Shown: positions 8,603-16,823 of the stretch, piece after piece | Numbering within the stretch: position 1 is the stretch's first letter | Layout of the letters: the number at the start of each line of letters is the position of its first letter | The notes under the pieces: model-generated | Databases searched by the model: none | What the model saw: the letters and a program-made list of their open reading frames with translations, nothing else | Told to the model about the DNA's origin: nothing | Position numbers and translations under genes: made by a program | Source: Acidobacteriota bacterium | GTDB lineage: Bacteria > Acidobacteriota > Terriglobia > Acidiferrales > UBA7541 | Length of the DNA: 64,000 nt | Assembly: GCA_013289955.1 (NCBI GenBank) | Contig: JABCYZ010000005.1 | Location: 124,001-188,000 of the forward strand | Direction: 5' to 3'

Positions 8603-8807
8603 CGGGGTGGGGTGGGGTGTTACAGGACAATCCCTAGGCGGCCTTGCAGCCCTGCCCTGCCAGGCAGGTCTGCGGCCTCACTCGCTGCTTCAATTGCGTA
8701 AGAGACTCACCACCAAAGGGCTTGCCTTGAGGGTTTTGTAGCACTGCGTCACGCAGGTGTCAACGGCAAAAGCAACCCGCTCCTTGAAAAATCATCGTTT
8801 CCGGAAA
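8603..8807 (-). other. Structured non-coding stretch between histidine kinase and terminator
   Basis: About 200 bp with several self-complementary runs on the minus strand, for example CTGCGTGACGCAG and CTGCCTGGCAGGGCAG, just ahead of the strong terminator. One short frame reads VDTCVTQCYKTLKASPLVVSLL but has no start codon with a ribosome site. The stretch is either the long 3' end of the histidine kinase mRNA or a small RNA. No protein is supported. Confidence 0.3.
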
Positions 8808-11183
8808 TCAGCTTGGCGGAGATGCAATTTTCGCGTGATCCAGGATCTCACGGACCAAGCGGCTGAGACTTGAAGGGCTATACGGCTTTTGCAGATACCG
8901 CCCGGTGGCCTCCAGTCCCCTCGATTCCTGCGAATAGCCGCTCGTGAACAGTATGGGAAGCCTTCCGAACCGTTCCACAAGCTTTGCCGCTGCCTCCTGA
9001 CCTCCCAGCCTGGGCATGACCAGGTCCAGGATAGCCATCGCGGGTGCTTCGCTTTCGCACAGCCGCAACGCTTCCTCTCCATCCACGGCGGAAAGTACGC
9101 GATAGCCCAGATTGACGAGGGTTTGTCTGGCCATCTCCCGGATAGCGTCATGATCTTCCGCGAGTAGCAGTGTTTCCGTTCCGCGCACCTCAGAAAACGA
9201 TGCCGCCCGCGTCCGGGCTGGTGATGCCTCAAGAAGGTGGTCCGATGCAATGGGGAGGTAGGCCCGGAAAAGAGTGCCCTGTCCCACTTCGCTGTACACG
9301 TGAATGAATCCTCCATGCTGTTTGACGATTCCGTATGCGGTTGCGAGACCCATGCCGCTATTCTTGCCCGGCTCTTTATGCGAGAAAAACGGCTCGAACA
9401 CGTGCTCGCGCATGTCTGCGTCCATCCCGACGCCGGTGTCCGAGACGGACAGTACGGCGTACCGGCCCGCCGTCACGTAGGGGTAAAACCGGCAGTAGGA
9501 TTCGTCGATATCCGCCATCTCCGTTTCAATCAGCAGCCGGCCTCCCTTTGGCATGGCGTCCCGCGCATTCAGGCAAAGATTCATCAGCACCTGCTCGATT
9601 TGTGCCGGATCGGCCTTGAGCGGATCGAGCGGCGCATTGATCACCTTCAGTTCGATATTTTTCGGGATCACCTTGTCCAGAAAGCTGGTCAGATCGCTGG
9701 TGACCGCGTTCAGGTCCACGCTTCGGGGCTGCAGTATCTGACGGCGCGCAAAGGCGAGCAGTTTCCGGGTCAAGGCAGCAGCACGCTCAGCCTGCTCCCG
9801 AATACGTACGAAGCGTTCCGCAATCTCCGGATAGCTCCGGGCTTGATCGAACCCCAGCTCGGCCCAACCCAGAATCGCTCCGACGACATTGTTGAAATCG
9901 TGAGCGATGCCCCCGGCAAGCTGGCCGATGGCCTCAAACTTTTGCGACTCGTGCAGTTGCCGCTCCGTGGCGCGAACGGCGGTTACATCCTCGGCCATCA
10001 CTTCGGTGGAGGCCGTCAGATCCGCGGCGGAGAGCCCGCGCAGATGGAGGCGCACGACGACCATCCCGCCATCGCGCCTGCGCCACTGCGTCTCCGCGCT
10101 GTGCACCTTGCCTTCGCCTTGGCAGGCGGCCATGCATTCCGCGTACTCCGTCGGATAACGGAATACGTCGCCCACCACCGCGGGCGGGTCGAGCTCCTCG
10201 GCGGACCCACACCCCAGTATGCGCAGGAGCGCAGGATTGGGATCGAGGAAGCAGCCCTCCCGGGAAATGCGAAAAATGCCGTAAACGGAGTGCTCCACCA
10301 GTTGGCGATTGCGGGCTTCGGACAGCGATAGCGCTGCTTCCGCTCTCTTACGTTCTGTGATTTCCAGGACCACGACGCTGATGGCGGTAATCACTCCGCT
10401 ATCACCACGAAGCGGGTGAAAGCTAGCCAGCCAGGTCCGCGGGGCTCCGGATTGGGATTGTGTGGTGCCCTGTATTTCCACGTTAAGAATCGATTCCCCG
10501 CGGGAAAAGACTCGCCGCAAGTAGGGCTCGACGGCCTTCGCGACATCGGGATTCACGTCCCGCGTCATCAGGCCTCTGTGCCGCTCTGCCTGAAGTCCGT
10601 TGAAGCGCGCGAGCTGCTCATTCACCCGCAGGTAGCGCAAGTCCGGACCGTAAACGGCGAGACCAATCGGGGCCGTTCGATAGATCTGTTCGAGCTCTGC
10701 AAATTGCTCGCGGGCGCGCGCTTCGCTCTCTCCTAGCGCCTGGTGCGCTCGCGCATTTTCGTCCCGCAGACTCTTCTCCTGCATCGCGCGTTTCAACGCC
10801 GAAGGAAGCCGATTCAAATGCTCCTTCAGAATGTAATCGTTCACTCCCTGCTTGATGCATTCGACGGCGGCTTCCTCTCCGAGCGTGCCCGTCACCAGCA
10901 GAAACGGAATATCCTTTCCCCTGTCGCGCACTTCTTTGAGCGCATCGAGCCCCGTCCAGTTCGGCAGACGATAGTCTGCCAGGACGGCGTCAAATTTGGC
11001 GCTTTCCAGCGCCGCCAGGAATTCCTCCCGGTCTTGGGCAATCGTACATTCCACGTCGAATCCGGAAGCTTTCAGTTCCAGCAGCGTTAGCTCGGCATCC
11101 TGGATCGCGTTTTCGAGAAGGAGCAGGCGCAGCGGCTTCGTGCTTTCCGACCGACGCAACTCTTCGAGCAGTATCGATTTCAT
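8808..11183 (-). CDS. Hybrid sensor histidine kinase (REC-PAS-PAS-HisKA-HATPase-REC)
   Basis: A 791-residue cytoplasmic hybrid kinase. Domains in order: receiver 1 (about 18-135) with phospho-acceptor Asp70 in VLADYRLP; a PAS domain (about 165-285, YRTAPIGLAVYGPDLRYLRVN); a second PAS (about 300-405, VYGIFRISREGCFLDPNPALLRIL); a histidine-kinase core with His428 in GGIAHDFNN; an ATPase domain with N-box NLCLNARDAM and G-box DTGVGMD; and a C-terminal receiver with Asp720 in ILDLVMP. No membrane segment, so the signal is probably intracellular or arrives by phosphotransfer to the first receiver. The ATG at 11183 follows GGAGAGGGG; an upstream ATG would add 29 uncharacteristic residues. It lies 131 bp downstream of the receiver/GGDEF-like gene on the same strand, so the two probably work together. 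Confidence 0.93.
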   Translation of the reverse strand: MKSILLEELRRSESTKPLRLLLLENAIQDAELTLLELKASGFDVECTIAQDREEFLAALESAKFDAVLADYRLPNWTGLDALKEVRDRGKDIPFLLVTGTLGEEAAVECIKQGVNDYILKEHLNRLPSALKRAMQEKSLRDENARAHQALGESEARAREQFAELEQIYRTAPIGLAVYGPDLRYLRVNEQLARFNGLQAERHRGLMTRDVNPDVAKAVEPYLRRVFSRGESILNVEIQGTTQSQSGAPRTWLASFHPLRGDSGVITAISVVVLEITERKRAEAALSLSEARNRQLVEHSVYGIFRISREGCFLDPNPALLRILGCGSAEELDPPAVVGDVFRYPTEYAECMAACQGEGKVHSAETQWRRRDGGMVVVRLHLRGLSAADLTASTEVMAEDVTAVRATERQLHESQKFEAIGQLAGGIAHDFNNVVGAILGWAELGFDQARSYPEIAERFVRIREQAERAAALTRKLLAFARRQILQPRSVDLNAVTSDLTSFLDKVIPKNIELKVINAPLDPLKADPAQIEQVLMNLCLNARDAMPKGGRLLIETEMADIDESYCRFYPYVTAGRYAVLSVSDTGVGMDADMREHVFEPFFSHKEPGKNSGMGLATAYGIVKQHGGFIHVYSEVGQGTLFRAYLPIASDHLLEASPARTRAASFSEVRGTETLLLAEDHDAIREMARQTLVNLGYRVLSAVDGEEALRLCESEAPAMAILDLVMPRLGGQEAAAKLVERFGRLPILFTSGYSQESRGLEATGRYLQKPYSPSSLSRLVREILDHAKIASPPS

Positions 11184-11314
11184 TCGCCCCTCTCCACCGG
11201 TCTTGCCGCTACGCATAAACACGGGCCGCTTCGCGTGCCTGACACCCTCCGCCCCGACCGCGCCCGTCACGCGAACCGCGCCCCCGAATTGACTCGCCTC
11301 TTCATGAAGACCCG

Positions 11315-12226
11315 CTAGCGCTCCATTCGGCTGTCTTGCCGCGTGCCGGCCTGGCTCAGTACGGCTTCGGCCTGCCTTAGTTCGGACTCAACGGCATCGA
11401 GAAATTCAGCAAAAGACCTCGGGTCATTGGCACCCCAATAACCCACGCCAAGGCGCAACGCGAGAGGACCCCGTGGTTTACGGCTCTGGTTGTGAATGGC
11501 CAAACGGGATTCCACGCGCTGACGAAGCACCGAGGCGCTGGGTTCCGCCGCGTCGACGGCCAAGGCCGCAAACTGGGCATCGCCGAGCCTCCCGAGAAAA
11601 TCACTGCGCCGGAAGCAGCTCCCGACGAGTTCGGCCGTCTCGCGAACCGCCTGTTCGATGCCTAGGGAACCCAGTTCCTCCTCTAGCGAGGAATAATTTT
11701 CGACCAGCGCACAGAGAAGAATCAGCGTGCCTCCGGAGCGCATCGCCGTCTCCATCGCCCGGGTCCCGAGCGTCGTGAACCCGTCCCGGTTGTACAATCC
11801 CGTTAGCTTGTCCCGGAGAAGATCGGCAAGGCCTTCGACCGTATTGCGCTCAAGCGCAGCCCGCAGCACGCGTTCGAGGGTGCGCCCGTCCATGAAACCC
11901 TTCAGCAGATAGTCGATCGCGCCTTCCGAGATACTGCGCGCGGCATAGCTCTTGTCAACGATATCGGCAAAAACGATGAGCGGGATGCTCGGAGCCGCGC
12001 GGTGTACACGGCGCACGGCTTCGAGTGGATCGGGCTTTCCAAGCGAAAGATCAAGCAGGATGGTTTCCGGTGAGGTGAGTTCTATCGACAGAAGCAGAGC
12101 CGACACCGTCGGGACGACGCTCAATTCCAATGCGCTATGAGGCCCCGGATACAACATACGCAGGGAATCTGCGGCTTCTCCTGATCCGCTCTCCGCCAGC
12201 AACACGCGGAATTTCCTTCCACTCAT
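11315..12226 (-). CDS. Response regulator with degenerate GGDEF domain
   Basis: A 303-residue protein with an N-terminal receiver-like domain (about 6-125; conserved Asp in ETILLDLSLGKPD, but the acidic pair near the start is replaced by AES) and a GGDEF fold (about 140-290). The fold is recognisable from DKLTGLYNRDGF, but the active-site loop reads RLGDAQF instead of RLGGDEF. The catalytic acidic residue is lost, so diguanylate cyclase activity is unlikely; it may bind GTP or c-di-GMP or act as a protein-interaction output. AGGGAGG precedes the ATG at 12226. Located immediately upstream of the hybrid kinase, a probable partner. Confidence 0.85.
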   Translation of the reverse strand: MSGRKFRVLLAESGSGEAADSLRMLYPGPHSALELSVVPTVSALLLSIELTSPETILLDLSLGKPDPLEAVRRVHRAAPSIPLIVFADIVDKSYAARSISEGAIDYLLKGFMDGRTLERVLRAALERNTVEGLADLLRDKLTGLYNRDGFTTLGTRAMETAMRSGGTLILLCALVENYSSLEEELGSLGIEQAVRETAELVGSCFRRSDFLGRLGDAQFAALAVDAAEPSASVLRQRVESRLAIHNQSRKPRGPLALRLGVGYWGANDPRSFAEFLDAVESELRQAEAVLSQAGTRQDSRMER

Positions 12227-12533
12227 GCGTGAAACCTCCCTTCGCGGATTCCGCCCTCTCGGCGCGGACGAAAACAGACAGCATCACGAATCAGCCGGCA
12301 GCCCACACGATCTGAATCTTCATCGCGAGACAACTTTTGGCGAGACTGGAGAGGGCAGTCCTCTAGAATCGAGTTTTCCAGACGGGTGAACTTCTATGAA
12401 GGGGTAGAACTATTTTGGCGCAGCCGCGGGAGGAGTCAATAGACCTTCCCCGGGGGGACACGGAAGTGCCACTGCCAGCCGCAGCGAGGGATTCCTACCC
12501 CACCCGGTAGAGAGAGACCGGGGCCCCGTTACG
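12227..12533. other. Intergenic stretch with a GC hairpin
   Basis: Some 300 bp separating the receiver gene from the pterin dehydratase. It holds an inverted repeat CCCGGT...ACCGGG (12503-12522) just beyond the dehydratase stop, which could weakly terminate that gene but lacks a T-run. The rest presumably contains the promoter of the receiver/kinase pair; no convincing boxes were found. Confidence 0.35.
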
Positions 12534-12854
12534 TTATTTTGACGTCCCGGCGAGAATCGCCCGTTCCGGAACGAAAATCTCGTCGATTTTTTCTGCGAGC
12601 ACAAAATCGTAGTCGCTTATGCCTTTTACGCTATGCGTGGTGAGGTCGATCACTACTTTGTTCCAGACGTTAGACCACTCTGGATGGTGATTCATTGCTT
12701 CGGCAACGAGAGCGACGCGCGTCATGTTGCCGAAGGCAGCCACAAAATCCTTGCAAGTGTATTCCTGGTGCAGTTTGCCGTGGACGATTTTCCAGCCGGG
12801 CAACTTGGAAAGGAGCGCCTGTATTTCGCCGTCGGTCAATTTTTTTGCTGGCAT
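12534..12854 (-). CDS. Pterin-4a-carbinolamine dehydratase
   Basis: A 106-residue protein matching the PCD/DCoH family from end to end. The active-site signature is present as NHHPEWSNVWNKVVIDLTTHS, with the two adjacent His, the Trp, and the distal His of the dehydratase. PCD recycles 4a-hydroxytetrahydropterin formed by aromatic amino acid hydroxylases, and in many bacteria acts in cofactor metabolism without an adjacent hydroxylase. None is seen here. GGAGGA at the right spacing supports the ATG at 12854. The neighbouring divergent dehydrogenase offers no clear link. Confidence 0.93.
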   Translation of the reverse strand: MPAKKLTDGEIQALLSKLPGWKIVHGKLHQEYTCKDFVAAFGNMTRVALVAEAMNHHPEWSNVWNKVVIDLTTHSVKGISDYDFVLAEKIDEIFVPERAILAGTSK

Positions 12855-13071
12855 CGTGTGGTCCTCCGGAAGCGCGGGTGAGGGGCAATTCCATTATGTG
12901 CCGTCCGGCGTTGCTCGGCAAGATTCGGGCGGCGATCGCTTTACCGCGTGGCTCGGAGGGTTGTGTGCGTTGGCCGTTGAATGCCTGAGCAAATTCCACT
13001 ATCGTAGAGGTTTCTTTTGCGGCTAAAAAATGCGCCGTGTGCGCCGCGCTCTGCAATGGACGGGGGAAATC

Positions 13072-14085
13072 GTGAAGAAGAAGATTCGAGTGATTCAATA
13101 TGGCATTGGGCCCATCGGCGCGTCGATCGCTCGCCTGATGCGCGAGAAGCAGGCCATTGAAATTATCGGCGCCATTGACACCGATCCAGCCAAAGTGGGC
13201 CGCGACCTCGGCGAAGTGGCCGGGGCGACGGATGCGCCGTGGGGCGTGAAAGTTTCCGCCGACTCGAAAGAAGTGCTCGAACAAGCGGCCGACGTCGTGA
13301 TCCACTCGACTTCGTCTTCCCTTCCGAAAGTGATGGACCAGCTGCTCGCCTGCCTCGAAGCAGAATCGTGCATCGTTTCGACCTGCGAGGAGCTCTCTTA
13401 TCCGCTGCGGACCTACCCTGAACTCTCGGCGCAACTGGACAAAGCCGCGAAGGACTGGGGCGTGGCGCTGGTCGGAACGGGCGTAAACCCGGGCTTTGTG
13501 ATGGACAAGCTGGTCATTACGCTCGCAGCGGTTTCGCAGCGCATCGAGCATGCCAGGGCTGTGCGCATTGTGGACGGCGGCAAACGCCGGTTGCCGCTGC
13601 AGAAGAAGATCGGAGCGGGGATGGCCGAAGCAGAGTTTCGTTCCGAGGTGAAAGCCGGGGTGATCAAACATGTCGGCCTGCCCGAGTCCGTCGCGATGAT
13701 TGCAGACAGCCTGAACCTGCCGGTGGACCAGATTACGGAAACGATTGAACCGAAGATCGCTACCGAGCGTGTCGAGACCGAATATTTGACCGTCGAAGCC
13801 GGACAAGCCGCGGGCGTCCATCAAATCGCGCGCGGGGTCGGCGGCGGAAAAGAACTTGTCTACCTCGAGCTGCAGATGTACGTCGGCGCAAAAGATCCCG
13901 GCGATACGATTGCCTTAAAAGGCCATCCGAACATCAGCCTCGTGATTCCCGGCGGAACGCACGGCGACGTTGCGACCGCGTCGGTCGTGGTCAACTCGAT
14001 TCCGGTGATCCTGGATGCGCCCGCGGGACTGCGAACGGCGCGCGACCTGCCGATAGGATTCTTCTCGCCCCATGCCAGGCCGTGA
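13072..14085 (+). CDS. NAD(P)-binding dehydrogenase, DapB-like fold (2,4-diaminopentanoate dehydrogenase-like)
   Basis: About 337 residues from the GTG at 13072, which follows GGGGGA; an ATG at 13030 would add 14 residues. The N-terminus KKKIRVIQYGIGPIGASIARLM is a Rossmann nucleotide-binding motif. The middle contains VGTGVNPGFVMDKLVITLA and later KHVGLPESVAMIADSLNL, both shared, as I recall, with 2,4-diaminopentanoate dehydrogenase and related dihydrodipicolinate-reductase-fold amine dehydrogenases. That enzyme acts in ornithine fermentation, which does not suit an aerobic soil bacterium, so the substrate here is probably different. No partner genes of ornithine breakdown are near. Fold assignment is firm, reaction uncertain. 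Confidence 0.75.
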   Translation: MKKKIRVIQYGIGPIGASIARLMREKQAIEIIGAIDTDPAKVGRDLGEVAGATDAPWGVKVSADSKEVLEQAADVVIHSTSSSLPKVMDQLLACLEAESCIVSTCEELSYPLRTYPELSAQLDKAAKDWGVALVGTGVNPGFVMDKLVITLAAVSQRIEHARAVRIVDGGKRRLPLQKKIGAGMAEAEFRSEVKAGVIKHVGLPESVAMIADSLNLPVDQITETIEPKIATERVETEYLTVEAGQAAGVHQIARGVGGGKELVYLELQMYVGAKDPGDTIALKGHPNISLVIPGGTHGDVATASVVVNSIPVILDAPAGLRTARDLPIGFFSPHARP

Positions 14086-14088
14086 ACC

Positions 14089-16662
14089 TTACGGATAGCG
14101 CTGCCGGATTTTCACCGTCCGGTCGAGTTCATCGTACACTTCCAGAATTTTCAGCTGCAGGTCCTTGTCGATCGCCGCAGCATTGAGAAATTCCTGAACC
14201 TGCAGCCGGGCGGCGGCGGATTGCTGCCCGCCGATGAAGGCATTGAGCCAGCCAAGAACGAAAAATATCTTGCGTTCGCGCTTGATTTCGGGCAAAGCGT
14301 CGAGCGCGGGCTTCAAGTAGGGCAGCGACAGCTCGGATTGATTCCAATAGTTGAACGCGCCGAGGCTCTGTTCGATCCAATCTTCGGGACGGGATGGATC
14401 ATGGAGATAGTCCTCGAAGTATTTTTGTTTCGAGGCGCTGTCCGGGCGAGCGGCCTGAGCCACATAAGCGTATTTCTGGCCGTCACCGGTGGTGTCGCGT
14501 TTCTGCTCGGCGGCCAGTACAGAATCGGCCTCGGGGTCTCTGAGGGCGATCAGCGACGTGACCATGGTCCAGCGGTCCAGAGGGCGAAGCTCGACGCCGG
14601 GGATAGCGAGTTCGCCGCTGAGAAGTTTCTTGAGTTGCGCGCGGCTTTCTGGGCTCTCGGCAATGGCGCGAAGCCCGCGAAACCACGCGATGCGAAAATC
14701 CTGCTCGCTGGAATGGAGCATGCGGTCTGAGGCCAGCGTTTCGGCCCGCCCTCGGATTTGACTGCGCGTAGCCTCGCTGACGTAGCGGTGCAGCCCGGTC
14801 GTGACGTGACCGAGAAGGCTTTCCGCGAGCGCCTCATCGGTTTCCTCAGGCAAGAGCCGGAGCGCGAATTCCAGGTAATCACGCGGAGCAATTTCCGCTT
14901 CTCGAACGGAATCCCACAGCGAGCCCCATAGCAAGGTGCGCTCGAAAACATCGCTGACTGCCGGCAGACGGTCGAAGACCGCTTTCTGGCTGCGCTGATC
15001 AAGCAGAAAGCGGCCGTACGCGTAATCCTGATCATTCAGAAAAACGTATTGCGGGCAAGGCTTCGCCCGGGCATCCGGCAGATCGGATTTTTCGAGGTCG
15101 AGTTGCCCGCGCAGACGAAGGGGACTCCGGTCCCGATAGGCAAATTCGATCTGCATGGCGATGGGCCAAACGCCGCCCTCGCCGAGAACGTCATGCTGCG
15201 TCAACGTGAAATGGTCGATGCGATCTTGCGCGTCGCACGACCAAGCCACATCCACTTGCGGCATGCCGCGATGGCGGATCCACATGGCGGCCCAGGCCTG
15301 GAGAGATCGCCCGGAGACACGTTCGAACGCGCGGACCAGATCGCTCCACTCCGCATTGGCATAGGCATGTTCCTTGAGGTAAAGGCCGAGCCCTTCGCGA
15401 AACTTTTCTTCGCCGAGAACGAACGCAAGCTGCTTGATCACTCCGGGAGCTTTCGAATAAACGATGGCTCCGTACGCAGACTTCGCGTCCTTCAGGTTGG
15501 CAATGTCCTGGTAGATCGGAGTCGTGCCAAGAGTAGAGTCGATCGAATAAGCCGCTGGCTTGATGGACTGATAAAACCTTTTCCAGACATGATCGTCAGG
15601 TGCGATAGAGGCGAGCGCCTGATACGCCATATATTGCGCAAAGCCTTCCTTCAGCCAGAGATCATCAAACCAGCGCATGGTGGTGAAATCGCCAAACCAT
15701 TGATGCGTGAGCTCGTGAAGCAGGAGAACGTCGCGATTGAGGTGATCGCTGTGCGTGGGCGCGCTGCGGAAGAGCACGGATTCTTCGCGGAGAAAGGTGG
15801 CTCCGGCGTGTTCCATGCCTCCATAGGCGAAGCCGGGGATCAGGACGAGGTCATACTTTGGGAACGGGAAAGGCTCGGCAAAGAATTTAGAGAGGTAGTC
15901 GATGCCCTGCGCGGTGATTTGCTGCACTTCGGGGGCTTCCGCTCCGGCTTTACCGAATTTCGACTGGCGCACGTAAAGCCCGGGGAGCCCGGCCGTTTCG
16001 TGAACCTTCCGGAACGGCCCAGCGGCGAATGCAAAGAGATACGTGCTGATGGGGCGCGTCTCTGAAAAGATCGTGAGGCGCTGTCCCGCTTCCGCGGGAG
16101 ATTGGGATTCGACAGGCGTGTTCGAAACGGGCGTCCAGGTCCCAGGAGCCGTAAGCTCGAGGCGGAAACGGCCTTTGAGATCGGGCTGATCGAAGCAGGG
16201 GAACGCCATTTCAGCGTCCATGGGCACAAAGAGCGTGTAGAGATATTCCGTGTTGTCGTCTTTGTCTTCAAAGCGCGTGATGGCTTTCCCCGCGGTAGCA
16301 ACGGGGGCGCGAAAGTCCATGCTGACGGCATTTTCGCCGGTATGAATGGCGCTTGCGGGAAGCTCGATGTGGCCATTTTCGATTTTTGCCGGGAGGAGCG
16401 CGCCATTGACCTCAAGATTTGTGACCGCGCCTTCGCGAAAATCCAGAAGGACGGCCGCCGAGGAAGTGGACCGGAATTCGAGGTTTTCATGACCCGCAAC
16501 AGTTGCCGCACGGGGAACGAGCGTCAGGCGGAGACGATAGCGAACGTCAGAAAGCTGCGCGGCGCGTTGCCGGGCGAGCTCGCGGGGAATACCGTCGGGT
16601 GGAGGCGCGGCCGCGATATTGCCCGAGATCAGAAGTGCGAGGAGAACCAGAAGTCGGCGCAT
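14089..16662 (-). CDS. M1 family metallo-aminopeptidase, exported
   Basis: An 857-residue aminopeptidase N-like zinc enzyme. The zinc site is HELTH (316-320) with the downstream Glu339 in WLKEGFAQY; the substrate-recognition loop reads YGGMEHAGAT, a variant of GAMEN. An N-terminal signal peptide (MRRLLVLLALLISGNIAAA) indicates export to the periplasm. The C-terminal 400 residues are the helical ERAP1-like domain. It probably trims N-terminal residues from peptides for nutrition. It is convergent with the dehydrogenase (4 bp gap) and divergent from the penicillin acylase gene. No strong ribosome site precedes the ATG, but the signal peptide fixes the start. Confidence 0.95.
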   Translation of the reverse strand: MRRLLVLLALLISGNIAAAPPPDGIPRELARQRAAQLSDVRYRLRLTLVPRAATVAGHENLEFRSTSSAAVLLDFREGAVTNLEVNGALLPAKIENGHIELPASAIHTGENAVSMDFRAPVATAGKAITRFEDKDDNTEYLYTLFVPMDAEMAFPCFDQPDLKGRFRLELTAPGTWTPVSNTPVESQSPAEAGQRLTIFSETRPISTYLFAFAAGPFRKVHETAGLPGLYVRQSKFGKAGAEAPEVQQITAQGIDYLSKFFAEPFPFPKYDLVLIPGFAYGGMEHAGATFLREESVLFRSAPTHSDHLNRDVLLLHELTHQWFGDFTTMRWFDDLWLKEGFAQYMAYQALASIAPDDHVWKRFYQSIKPAAYSIDSTLGTTPIYQDIANLKDAKSAYGAIVYSKAPGVIKQLAFVLGEEKFREGLGLYLKEHAYANAEWSDLVRAFERVSGRSLQAWAAMWIRHRGMPQVDVAWSCDAQDRIDHFTLTQHDVLGEGGVWPIAMQIEFAYRDRSPLRLRGQLDLEKSDLPDARAKPCPQYVFLNDQDYAYGRFLLDQRSQKAVFDRLPAVSDVFERTLLWGSLWDSVREAEIAPRDYLEFALRLLPEETDEALAESLLGHVTTGLHRYVSEATRSQIRGRAETLASDRMLHSSEQDFRIAWFRGLRAIAESPESRAQLKKLLSGELAIPGVELRPLDRWTMVTSLIALRDPEADSVLAAEQKRDTTGDGQKYAYVAQAARPDSASKQKYFEDYLHDPSRPEDWIEQSLGAFNYWNQSELSLPYLKPALDALPEIKRERKIFFVLGWLNAFIGGQQSAAARLQVQEFLNAAAIDKDLQLKILEVYDELDRTVKIRQRYP

Positions 16663-16823
16663 TAGGAGAAGGAATCTACACGATGGATCGACGCGCGAAA
16701 AGGGTTGAATAGGGCGGCGCGTAGCCGGGCGGAGTATGATGCTACGCTGGCGTGGCTGAGCGGAAACGCTCGGGTGCCGAAGCGCCGCGGCTCGGGATGG
16801 ATTTTATTCCTCGAGGGGCAATC

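Noticed and set aside
12670..13824. Minus-strand frame of 384 codons across the dehydratase and dehydrogenase
   Set aside because: It covers two well-supported genes and its product has no family pattern.
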